Assembly (NCBI RefSeq): GCF_000701705.1
Contig: NZ_KL370817.1
Span: forward strand, 8,143 to 60,013
Source: Bilophila wadsworthia ATCC 49260
Lineage (GTDB): Bacteria > Desulfobacterota > Desulfovibrionia > Desulfovibrionales > Desulfovibrionaceae
Reading direction: 5' to 3'
Length of the DNA: 51,871 nucleotides
A program made the position numbers and the translations under genes. The notes below the pieces were generated by a model, which saw only the letters and a program-made list of their open reading frames with translations, ran no database searches and had not been told where the DNA came from. Below, one piece after another: positions 6,986 to 15,674 of this stretch (positions are counted from its first letter, which is position 1; each line of letters opens with the position of its first letter).

Positions 6986-9295
6986 TTACGCCCCGCAGTA
7001 TTTACGAAGAGCGGCGGAAGCTCGTTCCAGCGCTTCGATGGTGGTGCGCAGCAGGGCGGCAAAGTCCTGTCCGGCCGGGGACGCGGCGGCCTGCTCCAGA
7101 TCGGAGCTGGCCTTGCGCAGGCTCTCAAGGTGCAACATGCCCGCGCCGTTTTTGAGGCTGTGCGCCTGACGCCGCAGCTCGGGGCAAAGTTCGGGAAGCG
7201 TTTCCGGTGACAGGGCGAAGCGTTGCAGATTGGCCCGGATGTTGGGTTCCTCGCCGAGGAAGATCCCCGCCAGCCGCTTGAGGAGGGCTTCACCGCCCAG
7301 AGCATCCAGCGCGGCGGCGGGATCGAAGACGTCGGCGGGCTGTTCAGCGGGTTCGGATGCGGGCATGGGCGTTTCCTCTTGTTCCTTGCGGGTGAATGGG
7401 AGCAGGTCGGCCACGACGGAGGCCAGCTTTCCGGCCTGTACGGGCTTGAGCAGCCAGCGGTTGATCCCCATGCGGCGGAACGCCTGTTCGTCGCCGGGGT
7501 CCAGCGTGGCGGTCAGCACGAGGATCGGGGTCTCCGGCGCGACGCCGAGTTCCCCGGAACGGATTTGCCCCGCGATGTCGAGCCCGGTCATGTCCGGGAG
7601 GCGCATGTCCAGCAGTACGGCGTCGGGTTGCAGTTTGCGGATGAGGTACAAGGCGTCCTCTCCGCTGCTCGCCATGTGCGCGGCATATCCGGCCTGCGTC
7701 AGCGCTTCGCTGAGGAACAGGGCCGTAACCGCCGTATCTTCAGCGACCACCAGCCGTCCGCTCGTCCCCGTTTCTGCGGGGCGGTCAGGCTGGGCGAGGG
7801 GGGAGGGAGAAGCGGGGCAAGGGGAGGCGGGCGTTTCCGGCAGGCCGTCCGAGTCGGCCGCCAGACGGAACAGGGCTGTGAAGGTGAACACGCTGCCCAT
7901 GCCGGGCGTGCTGGAGAGCGTCAGGTCGCCGCCGAAGCGCCGCGCGATGTTGCGGGCGATGGCAAGCCCGAGGCCCACGCCGGTTTCGTGCTGATCGCCC
8001 GAATCCCGGACGCCGGAGCCCTGTTCGAAGCTCTCGAAGATGCGTTCCTGTTCGTCCGTGGGGATGCCCCTGCCGGTGTCGATGACTTGGAAGGACAGCG
8101 CGCATCGGCCCTCGGGGGCCTGCGATTCCGCCCGGGTGACGCGCAGGGTCACGGAACCCTTTTCCGTGAATTTCACCGCGTTGCCGAGCAGGTTGCCGAG
8201 CGCCTGACGCAGCCGGAAACCGTCGCCTACGAGCCTGTCGGGGACGGTGTCGTCCGTCACGAGCGAAAGCCGGATGTCCCGGCTGGCGCAGGCCGGGCGC
8301 AGCACGGCGATGCAGGCGCCGAGCTCGGCGCGCAGGGAGAACGGCGCGCAGCAGGTGGGCTGCCTGTCGGCCTCAAGCAGTGAATAGCGCATGATGCCGT
8401 CGACGACCGTAAGCAGGCTGTCGGTGGCCTTCCGGAGGTTGGCGAGCAGATAGCGGTGATGCGAATCCTGCGTTTCGCGTTCCAGCAGTTCGGTCATGCC
8501 GAGGATGCCGGTCAGCGGGGTACGCATATCGTGGGTCATGTTGGCGAGGAAGGCGCTCTTGGTGCGGTTGGCGGCTTCGGCAAGCTCCTTCTTGCGGTTG
8601 ATCTGGAACGTGGCCCCGCCGATCCCCACCATGCCGATGATCCCGATGATCCCGAATGCGAGCCCGGTGGTGCGCTTGCGTTCGGTCGCCGCTGCAAAAA
8701 GGGGCTCGGCGGAGATGGATACGCTGATGCCGCCGAGCACGTCGCCGACCTTCTTGTCCTGATGGCACTGGATGCAGCTTTCCTTGGCGGGCAGGGCGGC
8801 CATATAGCGGTAACGCATACCCTCCTTGTCGGAAACGAGATCGAAAAGCTCGTGCCTGTCCTTTTCGAAAGAGAGCAGGGCCCCGGTTTCCCACTGATCG
8901 GCCCGGTTTTCCGGACGCTTCGGGGACAGGCTGGAAATGCGGAAGCTCGCCAGCGTGGAGGTGAAGCTTTCCGCGATCTGCCGGGTCATATAGGCGGGGT
9001 TGACCTTCACGAGGGTAGCGCCTCCCTCGGCGCGGAGGGTGCGCTCCTCCTCCGGCAGCCACGGGTTGGCGGGGCAGCCGGGGTGTTCGCGGACCCAGAC
9101 GCCGCCGTTGTTGGCGTTCCAGTCGCGGGTATCCACGATGCTGGAAAAGAGCGTCGCGGTCTGGATGCGGGCCAGTCCCGTGGTATACTCGTCCTCGCGC
9201 TGGGCGGTCCAGCGGAACAGCGTGAACAGCAGCAGCCCCCAGAGCAGGGTGATCAGCAAGGGAAGGCGCAACACGCGCCATGAGAACGTGGACAT
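6986..9295 (-). CDS. Hybrid sensor histidine kinase with a heme-type Tll0287-like sensor domain
   Basis: A 769-residue membrane kinase. Order: transmembrane helix (11-29); periplasmic Tll0287-like (DUF3365) domain (about 40-195) with a CxxCH heme c motif, Cys174-His178, and a GGISVSIS end; second membrane helix (about 211-230); HisKA with His255 (MTHDMRTP); HATPase (NAVKFTEKGS, DTGRGIP, GLGLAIA); a receiver domain with Asp in LLDMRLPD; and a C-terminal HPt domain (AHSLKNGAGM). This is a full phosphorelay. The GAGGAGCC ribosome site before 9295 is good. The heme motif suggests sensing of redox state, oxygen, NO or nitrite. Next to the regulator gene and divergent from nrfHA, it probably controls nitrite respiration; this is inference. 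Confidence 0.93.
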   Translation of the reverse strand: MSTFSWRVLRLPLLITLLWGLLLFTLFRWTAQREDEYTTGLARIQTATLFSSIVDTRDWNANNGGVWVREHPGCPANPWLPEEERTLRAEGGATLVKVNPAYMTRQIAESFTSTLASFRISSLSPKRPENRADQWETGALLSFEKDRHELFDLVSDKEGMRYRYMAALPAKESCIQCHQDKKVGDVLGGISVSISAEPLFAAATERKRTTGLAFGIIGIIGMVGIGGATFQINRKKELAEAANRTKSAFLANMTHDMRTPLTGILGMTELLERETQDSHHRYLLANLRKATDSLLTVVDGIMRYSLLEADRQPTCCAPFSLRAELGACIAVLRPACASRDIRLSLVTDDTVPDRLVGDGFRLRQALGNLLGNAVKFTEKGSVTLRVTRAESQAPEGRCALSFQVIDTGRGIPTDEQERIFESFEQGSGVRDSGDQHETGVGLGLAIARNIARRFGGDLTLSSTPGMGSVFTFTALFRLAADSDGLPETPASPCPASPSPLAQPDRPAETGTSGRLVVAEDTAVTALFLSEALTQAGYAAHMASSGEDALYLIRKLQPDAVLLDMRLPDMTGLDIAGQIRSGELGVAPETPILVLTATLDPGDEQAFRRMGINRWLLKPVQAGKLASVVADLLPFTRKEQEETPMPASEPAEQPADVFDPAAALDALGGEALLKRLAGIFLGEEPNIRANLQRFALSPETLPELCPELRRQAHSLKNGAGMLHLESLRKASSDLEQAAASPAGQDFAALLRTTIEALERASAALRKYCGA

Positions 9296-9726
9296 GAAAG
9301 GCTCCTCTGTGGAACGGAGGCAGGGGAATCCGTGAGGCCGGTTGCCCGTATCCCGGAACTTCCGGACGGCTTGCCCGGTTCCTGCCGCTCCCGCGCCGTG
9401 TCTTCTCTTGATCCGGTGGATCGGCTCCAGGCTTGTGATAAAATAGGAACCATTCTGAACAGGTTGTCTGAATCGGACAAACTGTCAGCTTTTTCTGACT
9501 AGCTGTCATAAAAATCATACTGTAGCAAGGGAAAAGGAAGAATGAGAATGCTCCTCATCTTCACCTCTCCCGTATCATTTGTTATTTCAAGAGGATTGCG
9601 CTTTGTACGAAAAGGCGCAATCCCGGCACGTTTTTTGATAGAAGGCATAAGAGGATTGCCGTTCGCGGCGCGCCGGGAGACGGCCCGCCAAAGCGGTTTT
9701 GGTATCTGTTGCAAGAGGAGGCAAGA
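9296..9726. other. Divergent control region between the kinase and nrfHA
   Basis: A 431-base region without a convincing gene, AT-rich from about 9430 to 9640. It holds TTGTCTG..CGGACAA (from about 9464) and GTCAG..CTGAC (9484-9499) dyads. A 9-bp inverted repeat lies at 9593-9623, and AAGAGGATTGC occurs twice, 60 bases apart (9589 and 9649). A poor sigma-54-like site, CGGCACGTTTTTTGAT (from 9624), has the GG of the -24 element but GA instead of GC at -12. Confidence 0.5.
9593..9636 (+). promoter_or_regulatory. Inverted repeat and T run in the nrfH leader
   Basis: GGATTGCGC (9593-9601) and GCGCAATCC (9615-9623) are perfectly complementary. Seven bases later comes a run of six T (9631-9636). 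This could be an attenuator or a regulator site about 100 bases before nrfH. The gap before the T run is longer than in standard terminators. Confidence 0.45.
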
Positions 9727-10203
9727 ATGTCTGAGGTGTCACCCCGCAAGTGCCCGTGGTTGAAGATACTGCTGGGCGGCGTTGCGCTGGGCGTGCTCGT
9801 GCTGGCAGGGCTGGCGTGGGGTATGCGGGTGACGGATGCGCGTCCCTTCTGTTCCAGTTGTCATATCATGGAACAGGCCGCACGGACGCACAAGCTGTCC
9901 CCCCATGCCAAGCTGGCTTGCAACGAATGTCACGCTCCGACGGCGTTGCTGTCGAAGTTGCCCTTTAAGGCGAAGGAAGGCGCCAGGGATTTCTACATGA
10001 ATACCCTGGGCGATGTGGACCTTCCCATCGTGGCGGGCATGGCGACGAAGGACGTCGTCAACGCGAACTGCAAGGCCTGTCATTTTGCAACCAACGAGAA
10101 TGTCGCCAGCATGGACGCCAAGCCCTACTGCGTCGACTGTCACCGTAGTGCGCAGCACATGCGCATGAAGCCCATCAGCACAAGGATGGTGGCCGATGAA
10201 TAG
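9727..10203 (+). CDS. nrfH: Cytochrome c nitrite reductase small subunit NrfH
   Basis: Tetraheme quinol dehydrogenase of the NapC/NirT family that anchors NrfA and passes electrons to it from the menaquinol pool. It has 158 residues. An N-terminal membrane helix (about 12-32) is followed by four CxxCH motifs: CSSCH (42-46), CNECH (65-69), CKACH (115-119) and CVDCH (135-139). Met48, two residues after the first heme His, matches the unusual Met ligand of Desulfovibrio NrfH. The start at 9727 is set by AGGAGG 6-10 bases upstream. It overlaps nrfA by 8 bases. Confidence 0.96.
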   Translation: MSEVSPRKCPWLKILLGGVALGVLVLAGLAWGMRVTDARPFCSSCHIMEQAARTHKLSPHAKLACNECHAPTALLSKLPFKAKEGARDFYMNTLGDVDLPIVAGMATKDVVNANCKACHFATNENVASMDAKPYCVDCHRSAQHMRMKPISTRMVADE

Positions 10204-11755
10204 CCGAGTATTTTACACTCTGATCAGGTTGGCGGTGGTGTGCGCCGCCCTGGGACTTGCCGCGGGCTGCGACGACGTGTCCACAGCCGAATTGAAGACC
10301 CCGGTCTACAAGACGGGCTTGAAGGACTCCGACGACAACAAGACCTCGGCGTTTCGCAAGGACTTTCCCCTTCAGGCCGCCAGCTACGACCGCAACAACG
10401 AATCCACGTTCATGAGCAAGTATAAGGGCTCCGTCAACTTCATGAAGAACGACGACGTGGATCCCCTGCCCGAAGGCTACAAGCAGGCGGCCCAGCCCTA
10501 CCTCAAGAACCTGTGGCTCGGCTATCCCTTCATGTACGAATACCGTGAAGCGCGCGGCCACACGTATGCGATCCACGACATCCTCGAAATCGACCGCATC
10601 AACCGGTACGGTGAAAAGGGCGGGATGCCCGCCACCTGCTGGAACTGCAAGACCCCCAAGATGGTGCAGTGGATCAAGCAGTACGGCGACGATTTCTGGG
10701 CCAAGGACTTCAACCAGTTCCGTACGGAAGTCACGGACGACGATTCCATCGGCTGCGCGACCTGCCACAACGCCGAAACCATGCAGCTCCAGCTCTACAG
10801 CGAGCCGCTCAAGGATTATCTGAAGTCCGTGGGCAAGGACCCCGCAAAGCTCCCCCGCAGCGAGATGCGTTCGCTCGTGTGCGCCCAGTGCCATGTGGAA
10901 TACTACTTCAACGATCCCGGCCACGGCCCCACCAAGCGCCCTGTCTTCCCGTGGAAGAACGGCTTCACGCCCGAAGCCATCTACAGCGTGTATGAAGACA
11001 ACGGCAATGTGGACATGCCCGGCTTCAAGGGCAAGTTCGCCGACTGGGTGCACCCCGTTTCCCAGACGCCCATGCTGAAGATGCAGCATCCCGACTATGA
11101 AACGTGGATCGACGGTCCGCACGGCGCCGCCGGTGTGGCCTGTGCCGACTGCCACATGCCGTACCAGCGCGAGGAAGGCAAGAAGATGTCCAGCCACTGG
11201 TGGACCTCGCCCCTGCGTGACCCCGAACTGCGCGCCTGCCGCCAGTGCCATGCCGACAAGACCGCGGCCTACCTGCGCGGACGCATCGAATACACGCAGG
11301 ACAAGACCTATAAGCAGCTTCTCGTGGCGCAGGAATACTCCGTGCGCGCCCACGAAGCCGTGCGCCTTGCTCTCGAGTACACCGGAGAAAAGCCCGCCGA
11401 TTATGATCAGCTGATCATCCGGGCCAAGGAAGCCGTCCGCAAGGGCCAGATGTTCTGGGATTTCGTGTCCGCCGAAAACAGCGTCGGGTTCCATAACCCC
11501 GCCAAGGCCCTCGACACCCTGACCAGTTCCATCACCCTGAGCCAGGACGCCATCAACGCGGCGCTCAAGGCCACCAACTACGGCATCGCGCCGAAGCTGG
11601 AGGGCGACATCAAGCAGATCGTGCCGCCCATCCTCAAGATGAGCCGCAAGCTCCAGCAGGACCCCGAATACCTCAAGACCCATCCGTGGTTCGCGTACCT
11701 GAAGCCCCTGCCGAAGGCCGACCAGATGTGGGAAGGCAACAAGAAGATCCAGTAG
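10196..11755 (+). CDS. nrfA: Ammonia-forming cytochrome c nitrite reductase NrfA
   Basis: Pentaheme enzyme that reduces nitrite to ammonium with six electrons, outside the inner membrane. In its 519 residues the active-site heme has the diagnostic CWNCK (148-152). Four further CxxCH motifs follow: CATCH 187, CAQCH 229, CADCH 316 and CRQCH 348. CHVEYYF carries the Tyr region of the active site. The signal ends in LAAGC with Cys25 followed by Asp-Asp, so it may be a lipoprotein. nrfH precedes and overlaps it by 8 bases. No nrfI or nrfB-type gene is present, the usual minimal NrfHA arrangement in Desulfovibrio. Confidence 0.97.
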   Translation: MNSRVFYTLIRLAVVCAALGLAAGCDDVSTAELKTPVYKTGLKDSDDNKTSAFRKDFPLQAASYDRNNESTFMSKYKGSVNFMKNDDVDPLPEGYKQAAQPYLKNLWLGYPFMYEYREARGHTYAIHDILEIDRINRYGEKGGMPATCWNCKTPKMVQWIKQYGDDFWAKDFNQFRTEVTDDDSIGCATCHNAETMQLQLYSEPLKDYLKSVGKDPAKLPRSEMRSLVCAQCHVEYYFNDPGHGPTKRPVFPWKNGFTPEAIYSVYEDNGNVDMPGFKGKFADWVHPVSQTPMLKMQHPDYETWIDGPHGAAGVACADCHMPYQREEGKKMSSHWWTSPLRDPELRACRQCHADKTAAYLRGRIEYTQDKTYKQLLVAQEYSVRAHEAVRLALEYTGEKPADYDQLIIRAKEAVRKGQMFWDFVSAENSVGFHNPAKALDTLTSSITLSQDAINAALKATNYGIAPKLEGDIKQIVPPILKMSRKLQQDPEYLKTHPWFAYLKPLPKADQMWEGNKKIQ

Positions 11756-11765
11756 GCATATGATG

Positions 11766-11813
11766 AAGGGGGAATCCTCACCCAAAGGCGGAAGCCGGGG
11801 ATTCCCCCTTTCC
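11766..11813 (+). terminator. Terminator after nrfA
   Basis: A 12-bp perfect stem (AAGGGGGAATCC / GGATTCCCCCTT) with a 21-base loop, 10 bases after the stop, followed by TTTCCT. Confidence 0.75.
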
Positions 11814-12110
11814 TCTCAACGCCATGAACGCATCATGCGGGTGAGAGGATACCCTCAAGACGGGGCGGCTGATCAGCCGTGCCCCCTTTGGCGACAGGCT
11901 CCTCCCCCTTTTTCTTCGGGAGAATCCCCTCCCGTTCACGTCATCCTCACTCCATAAACGGCAAGCCCTTCCGATGCATGACCGGAAGGGCTTGCCGTTT
12001 TGTTGACACGCCGCGTGCCGCGATGGGTGTTTCGTGGGGCAACAGCCCTACTTTGTTGGGGCGATGCGGCCTGTTCGCGGGGAACATTTTCCGGACGCGG
12101 GAGGGAAGCG
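11814..12110. other. Non-coding region with stem-loops between nrfA and the next gene
   Basis: No gene is seen. A bulged stem (GGGGCGGCTGA with TCAGCCGTGCCCC) lies near 11862-11885 and a small hairpin CGGGAG/CTCCCG at 11917-11934. The bidirectional terminator listed separately is at 11956-12004. No known riboswitch consensus was recognised. Confidence 0.4.
11956..12004. terminator. Bidirectional terminator
   Basis: An 18-bp perfect stem (11956-11973 with 11983-12000) has a 9-base loop, an A run on the left and a TTTTG run on the right. It can stop both nrfA read-through and the minus-strand membrane-protein gene. Confidence 0.9.
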
Positions 12111-12971
12111 CTATTTTTTCTCGCTGCCTACATCCACGGTCGTTTGGGAGGAATCCTCCTGACCCTCTTCGGCGGACGGAAGCGCGGCTGAGGCGTCCAC
12201 ATCCACGGCGGGAGGCAGGGCTCCTGGCTGGCCGCCGGGGACCGGGGGCAACATGCGCAGTTCCGTGGTCGGCGCGTGCTTGGTATCGAGGATGACCATG
12301 CCGGTACGTTCCAGCACTTCGTGGCGGAACGCGTATTCGGCTTCCATCTGCTTGGTTTTGTAGTGCATCCACGCCCGGACCACATAGCTGACCATCCAGG
12401 CCACGGCGAAGCCGCCCACGACCCAGATGGCGACCAGATGGAAATTTTCCCCGAGTTTCAGGAGCAGGCTCATCACCCCGTCGAGATAGTAGATCGCGGC
12501 GCACATGAGCACGAAGCCCGCGAACAGGATCACCGTGGGCGCTCCCCGGACCAGCGCGTAAAACGTCTGCATCCGCTGCGGGACGCCTTCGAGGTTCACG
12601 TCTTCGCCGCCGCGCGCCCCCCGGGAGAAGCCGAGGCTCACGAGGTTGACCAGCAGCATGGCGAGCACAGGGACCATAACCACGGCGACCAGATAGCCGA
12701 TCCACGGGAATTGGAAGTGCGGCACGCCGCTGGACGAGGGCTGGGCGTTGGTGATGCTGATGATGATGGCGCCCACCGTTACCGCGAGCTCCATGAGGAC
12801 GATGCCGATGACGAGGTAGAGGAATAAGGTTTTCTGCTCTTTTTCAGTGAATTGCTTGCCGAACAGCGTGTGGTGCTTCTGTTCCGCGCCGCTGTCCTGC
12901 GGGGTTTCGGGGGCATCTTTGGAGGCTTCGGCCTCCTTGCGCTCCGCATGTTCGTATTTGGAAAGGTTCAT
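12111..12971 (-). CDS. Four-helix inner-membrane protein of unknown function
   Basis: Not recognised. The 286-residue protein has a charged N-terminal cytoplasmic stretch (1-45, rich in Glu, Lys and Ala) and four hydrophobic helices near 48-72, 88-112, 141-163 and 173-193. A soluble C-terminal tail (about 200-286) is rich in Pro, Ala and acidic residues. There is no signal peptide, enzyme motif or Cys cluster. A GGAGCATAC ribosome site supports the start at 12971. It stands alone between two strong terminator regions. It may be a lineage-specific family. Confidence 0.8.
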   Translation of the reverse strand: MNLSKYEHAERKEAEASKDAPETPQDSGAEQKHHTLFGKQFTEKEQKTLFLYLVIGIVLMELAVTVGAIIISITNAQPSSSGVPHFQFPWIGYLVAVVMVPVLAMLLVNLVSLGFSRGARGGEDVNLEGVPQRMQTFYALVRGAPTVILFAGFVLMCAAIYYLDGVMSLLLKLGENFHLVAIWVVGGFAVAWMVSYVVRAWMHYKTKQMEAEYAFRHEVLERTGMVILDTKHAPTTELRMLPPVPGGQPGALPPAVDVDASAALPSAEEGQEDSSQTTVDVGSEKK

Positions 12972-13048
12972 GTATGCTCCATTGCTTGGTGATGGATCTC
13001 ATTGGTATGTTTTCGAAATGGGGTAGTATCATAAAGCCGTGCCGTCCG

Positions 13049-13085
13049 CCAAGGTATGGCCCGCCTCTTCACCGCTGGAGCGGCG
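13049..13085 (+). promoter_or_regulatory. GC-rich hairpin in the leader of the DUF39 gene
   Basis: CCCGCC and GGCGGG pair around a 16-base loop, followed by TTCTTT. It could be an attenuator or terminator about 120 bases before the DUF39 start. No SAM or SAH riboswitch consensus could be confirmed. Confidence 0.3.
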
Positions 13086-13206
13086 GGTTCTTTGGGCCGC
13101 GTCGGCACGGTCATGGACTGCCGGAAGGGCTTATGATAACAGTAAGAGGCAGCAGAACCGAACGGCGTCCGCCGAGGGAACCAACCAGCTGTCGAGGAAA
13201 AATATT

Positions 13207-14379
13207 GTGTCTTCTCATAAGGTTATCAAGACAATTGCGGAAATCAACGAGCGCATCAAAAAAGGCCGGGCCGTTGTCCTCAACGCTGAGGAAATGACCG
13301 AGGCCGTCCGGCGCATGGGCCCGGAAAAAGCCGCCCGTGAAGTCGACGTGGTGACCACGGGCACGTTCTCGCCCATGTGCTCGTCCGGTTTGCTGTTCAA
13401 CATCGGCCAGCCCGAACCGCCGAAAATCCGTACCACCCGGGTCTGGATGAACGACGTCCCCGCCTACGCCGGGCTTGCCGCCGTGGACGCCTATCTTGGC
13501 GCCACCGAGCTGCCCGAGGACGATCCCCAGAACAAAGTCTATCCGGGCCAGTTCAAATACGGCGGCGCACACGTCATCGAAGATCTCGTAGCCGGGCGCA
13601 GCGTCCATCTGCGGGCGACCTCATACGGGACGGACTGCTACCCCCGCCGGTCCCTCGACCGTACCGTCACGCTGGCGGATCTGACCTGCGCACAGCTTTT
13701 GAACCCGCGCAATTGCTACCAGAATTACAACGCGGCGGTGAACTGTACCAGCCGCACGATTTATACCTACATGGGGCCGCTCAAGCCGGACATGCGGAAT
13801 GTGAACTTCGCTACGGCGGGCTGCCTTTCGCCGCTGTTCAATGATCCGTGGTTCCGTACCATCGGCACCGGGACGCGCATTTTCCTCGGCGGCGGGCAAG
13901 GCTACGTCATCGGCGCGGGCACACAGCACGATCCCTCACCTCAGCGCACCGAGAAAGGGCTCCCCCTCAGCGGCTCGGGCACGCTCATGGTGCGCGGCGA
14001 TCTCAAGGGCATGAAACCGCGCTATCTGCGCGGCCTGTCCCTCACCGGGTATGGCGTGTCGCTGTCGGTGGGCGTGGGGATTCCGATCCCGATCCTCAAC
14101 GAGGAAATGGCGGCCTTTACCGGGGTTTCCAACGAGGACATCCTGATGCCCGTGAAGGATTACGGGTATGACTACCCCAATGGCCTGCCTCGGGTCATTC
14201 AGCATGTGCGCTTCTCCGACCTGCTTTCCGGCGAAGTGGAAATCCAGGGCCGCAAAATCCCGACCGTGCCTCTGACCAGCCATGTGATTTCTCTTGAAAT
14301 CGCCGACACGCTCAAGGCGTGGATCGAAAAGGGCGAGTTCCTTCTGACCGAAGCGGTTGACCGCATTCCGGCGTATTGA
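13207..14379 (+). CDS. Homocysteine biosynthesis protein, DUF39 family
   Basis: A DUF39 protein of 390 residues. In Desulfovibrio and methanogens, genes of this family are needed to make homocysteine directly from aspartate semialdehyde and sulfide, without O-acetylhomoserine. The opening KTIAEINERIKKGRAVVLNAEEM and the inner stretch SYGTDCYPRR fit the family. The start is a GTG at 13207 with GAGGA 8 bases upstream; the longer frame from 13039 has a non-conserved extension. The NIL/ferredoxin partner usually linked to this pathway is not in the window. A dispersed hairpin element follows the stop codon. Confidence 0.9.
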   Translation: MSSHKVIKTIAEINERIKKGRAVVLNAEEMTEAVRRMGPEKAAREVDVVTTGTFSPMCSSGLLFNIGQPEPPKIRTTRVWMNDVPAYAGLAAVDAYLGATELPEDDPQNKVYPGQFKYGGAHVIEDLVAGRSVHLRATSYGTDCYPRRSLDRTVTLADLTCAQLLNPRNCYQNYNAAVNCTSRTIYTYMGPLKPDMRNVNFATAGCLSPLFNDPWFRTIGTGTRIFLGGGQGYVIGAGTQHDPSPQRTEKGLPLSGSGTLMVRGDLKGMKPRYLRGLSLTGYGVSLSVGVGIPIPILNEEMAAFTGVSNEDILMPVKDYGYDYPNGLPRVIQHVRFSDLLSGEVEIQGRKIPTVPLTSHVISLEIADTLKAWIEKGEFLLTEAVDRIPAY

Positions 14380-14386
14380 TGAACGC

Positions 14387-14493
14387 TTGGGGAGGAGAAA
14401 TTTCCTGGAGAAGCCCCCTCCTCCCCAAAACTGCCGGATCGGATTGTGCCTATCCCTTTCTTTTCAAAGTTTTTCGCCTTATCCTGAATCTCT
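14387..14493 (-). repeat. Dispersed hairpin element, degenerate copy 3
   Basis: An 11-bp stem (TTGGGGAGGAG at 14387-14397 with CTCCTCCCCAA at 14418-14428) starts seven bases after the DUF39 stop. A degenerate head complement, TCAAAGTTTTTCGCC...GAATCTCTGTT, lies at 14464-14495. It aligns with the copy at 40653-40779 (CCAAAGACTTTTGAC...GAATCCCTGTT). Confidence 0.6.
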
Positions 14494-14679
14494 GTTCGTG
14501 GAAGCGGGAAATGAGCCTGCCCTGCTGGTGGAGAGGGAAAGGCGGCCTTGGGGGCGGGCAGGGTTCTTGTCTTTTGCGGAAACAGTATTACTTTTATAAA
14601 GTAATTCTCTTTGGGAGCCGGGCGCTCTGGCTTTCTCTCCTTTTCTTTCCGTACAAACGTAGCGAGACGAGGTGTTTTG

Positions 14680-15597
14680 GTGAAACTCCCCGAATTTGGT
14701 TTTTTGGAAAAATGCAAGATTGTCGGCAAAACGCTGCTGGTGCAGGTTTGTTTGTTCATTACGTTGCTGCTGCTCGCGTGGGGCAGCCAGGCTCTGTATG
14801 CGAAGCTCGATCGCACGGAATTCCCCACCCCCGTACAGATCACCGACGCCGACAAGCTTGACGAGAACGCCAAAGGGAAGGCGCTGGTGGACGCCATCAC
14901 GCACCAGATGCGTTATGAGCTGGACTCCACGTTCGGATGGAGCATCAACGATATTTTGTTTAACCGGTTCGTGTTGGACAACCGGGCGTACCGCCAGTAC
15001 GGGGTGTACCACGCCACCAAGGTGCTGATGGACCTGTATTCCATGACCATCGCCAAGCTCGGCACCAACGACCGCGAGAGCGAAATGCTCTACAAGGCCC
15101 GCCTGAACAGCTTTGCCATCGATCCGCGCAGCTTCATGTTCCCGTCCGCCGAGTCGTCCTACAAGAAGGGGCTCAAGCTCATTGAACAGTATAAGGAGAG
15201 CCTCGACAAGGGTACCGGCGTGTACAACTGCCGGACCGACGACCTGTACGCCTCCTTCGACCTTGTGATCGGCGAAAACCTGCTCGGGTATGCGCTCGGC
15301 CTGCTTGAAAACTCGCAGGAACTGCCGTTCTACACGCTGGACAACCGTATTTACGAAGTACAGGGCATTGTGCTGGTCGTGCGGGACTTCATCAGCGCGC
15401 TGTATGAACTGTACCCCGAAATCAGCAGCAAGGGGAACGCGGGCAATATGGCCGCCGCGATCGAATACATGAACCGGATCTGCACCTATGATCCGCTGTA
15501 CATCACGTCCAAGGTAAACTCCGGCGAACTGATCATTTCGTATGTGCTGTTCGCCAAGAACCGCCTCGAAGACATCCGCAACAGCATCCGTATCTAA
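14680..15597 (+). CDS. DUF2333 family protein, single membrane anchor
   Basis: Conserved proteobacterial protein of unknown role. The 305 residues start with one transmembrane helix (about 15-37) and continue as a mostly helical domain (TFGWSINDILFNRFVLDNRAYRQYG) typical of DUF2333. The domain probably faces the periplasm. The start chosen is GTG at 14680, with GACGAGG 7 bases upstream; an ATG at 14611 would add 23 non-conserved residues. The gene stands alone and ends in a bidirectional terminator. Confidence 0.85.
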   Translation: MKLPEFGFLEKCKIVGKTLLVQVCLFITLLLLAWGSQALYAKLDRTEFPTPVQITDADKLDENAKGKALVDAITHQMRYELDSTFGWSINDILFNRFVLDNRAYRQYGVYHATKVLMDLYSMTIAKLGTNDRESEMLYKARLNSFAIDPRSFMFPSAESSYKKGLKLIEQYKESLDKGTGVYNCRTDDLYASFDLVIGENLLGYALGLLENSQELPFYTLDNRIYEVQGIVLVVRDFISALYELYPEISSKGNAGNMAAAIEYMNRICTYDPLYITSKVNSGELIISYVLFAKNRLEDIRNSIRI

Positions 15598-15618
15598 GTT
15601 TTTTATCAGGTTCAAAGC

Positions 15619-15653
15619 AAAAGGGAGAACGGCACGCCGTCCTCCCTTTTTTG
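15619..15653. terminator. Bidirectional terminator between convergent genes
   Basis: The stem AAAAGGGAG..ACGGC / GCCGT..CTCCCTTTT has one mismatch and a two-base loop. T runs lie on both strands. It serves the DUF2333 gene and the epimerase gene. Confidence 0.85.
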
Positions 15654-15674
15654 TCGTCTTCCGAAAACTGGAGG

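Noticed and set aside
9624..9639. Sigma-54 promoter candidate for nrfHA
   Set aside because: The -24 GG is present, but the -12 GC is GA, so the match is too weak to call a promoter.
9542..9763. A 73-codon frame in the nrfH leader that could be a leader peptide
   Set aside because: AAGGA is only 4 bases from the ATG, the peptide is Arg-rich without a family, and it runs into nrfH in another frame. The inverted repeat there is better explained as a nucleic-acid signal.
11860..11935. Possible riboswitch downstream of nrfA
   Set aside because: It follows the operon instead of leading a gene, and none of the known consensus cores is present. The stems look like back-up terminators.
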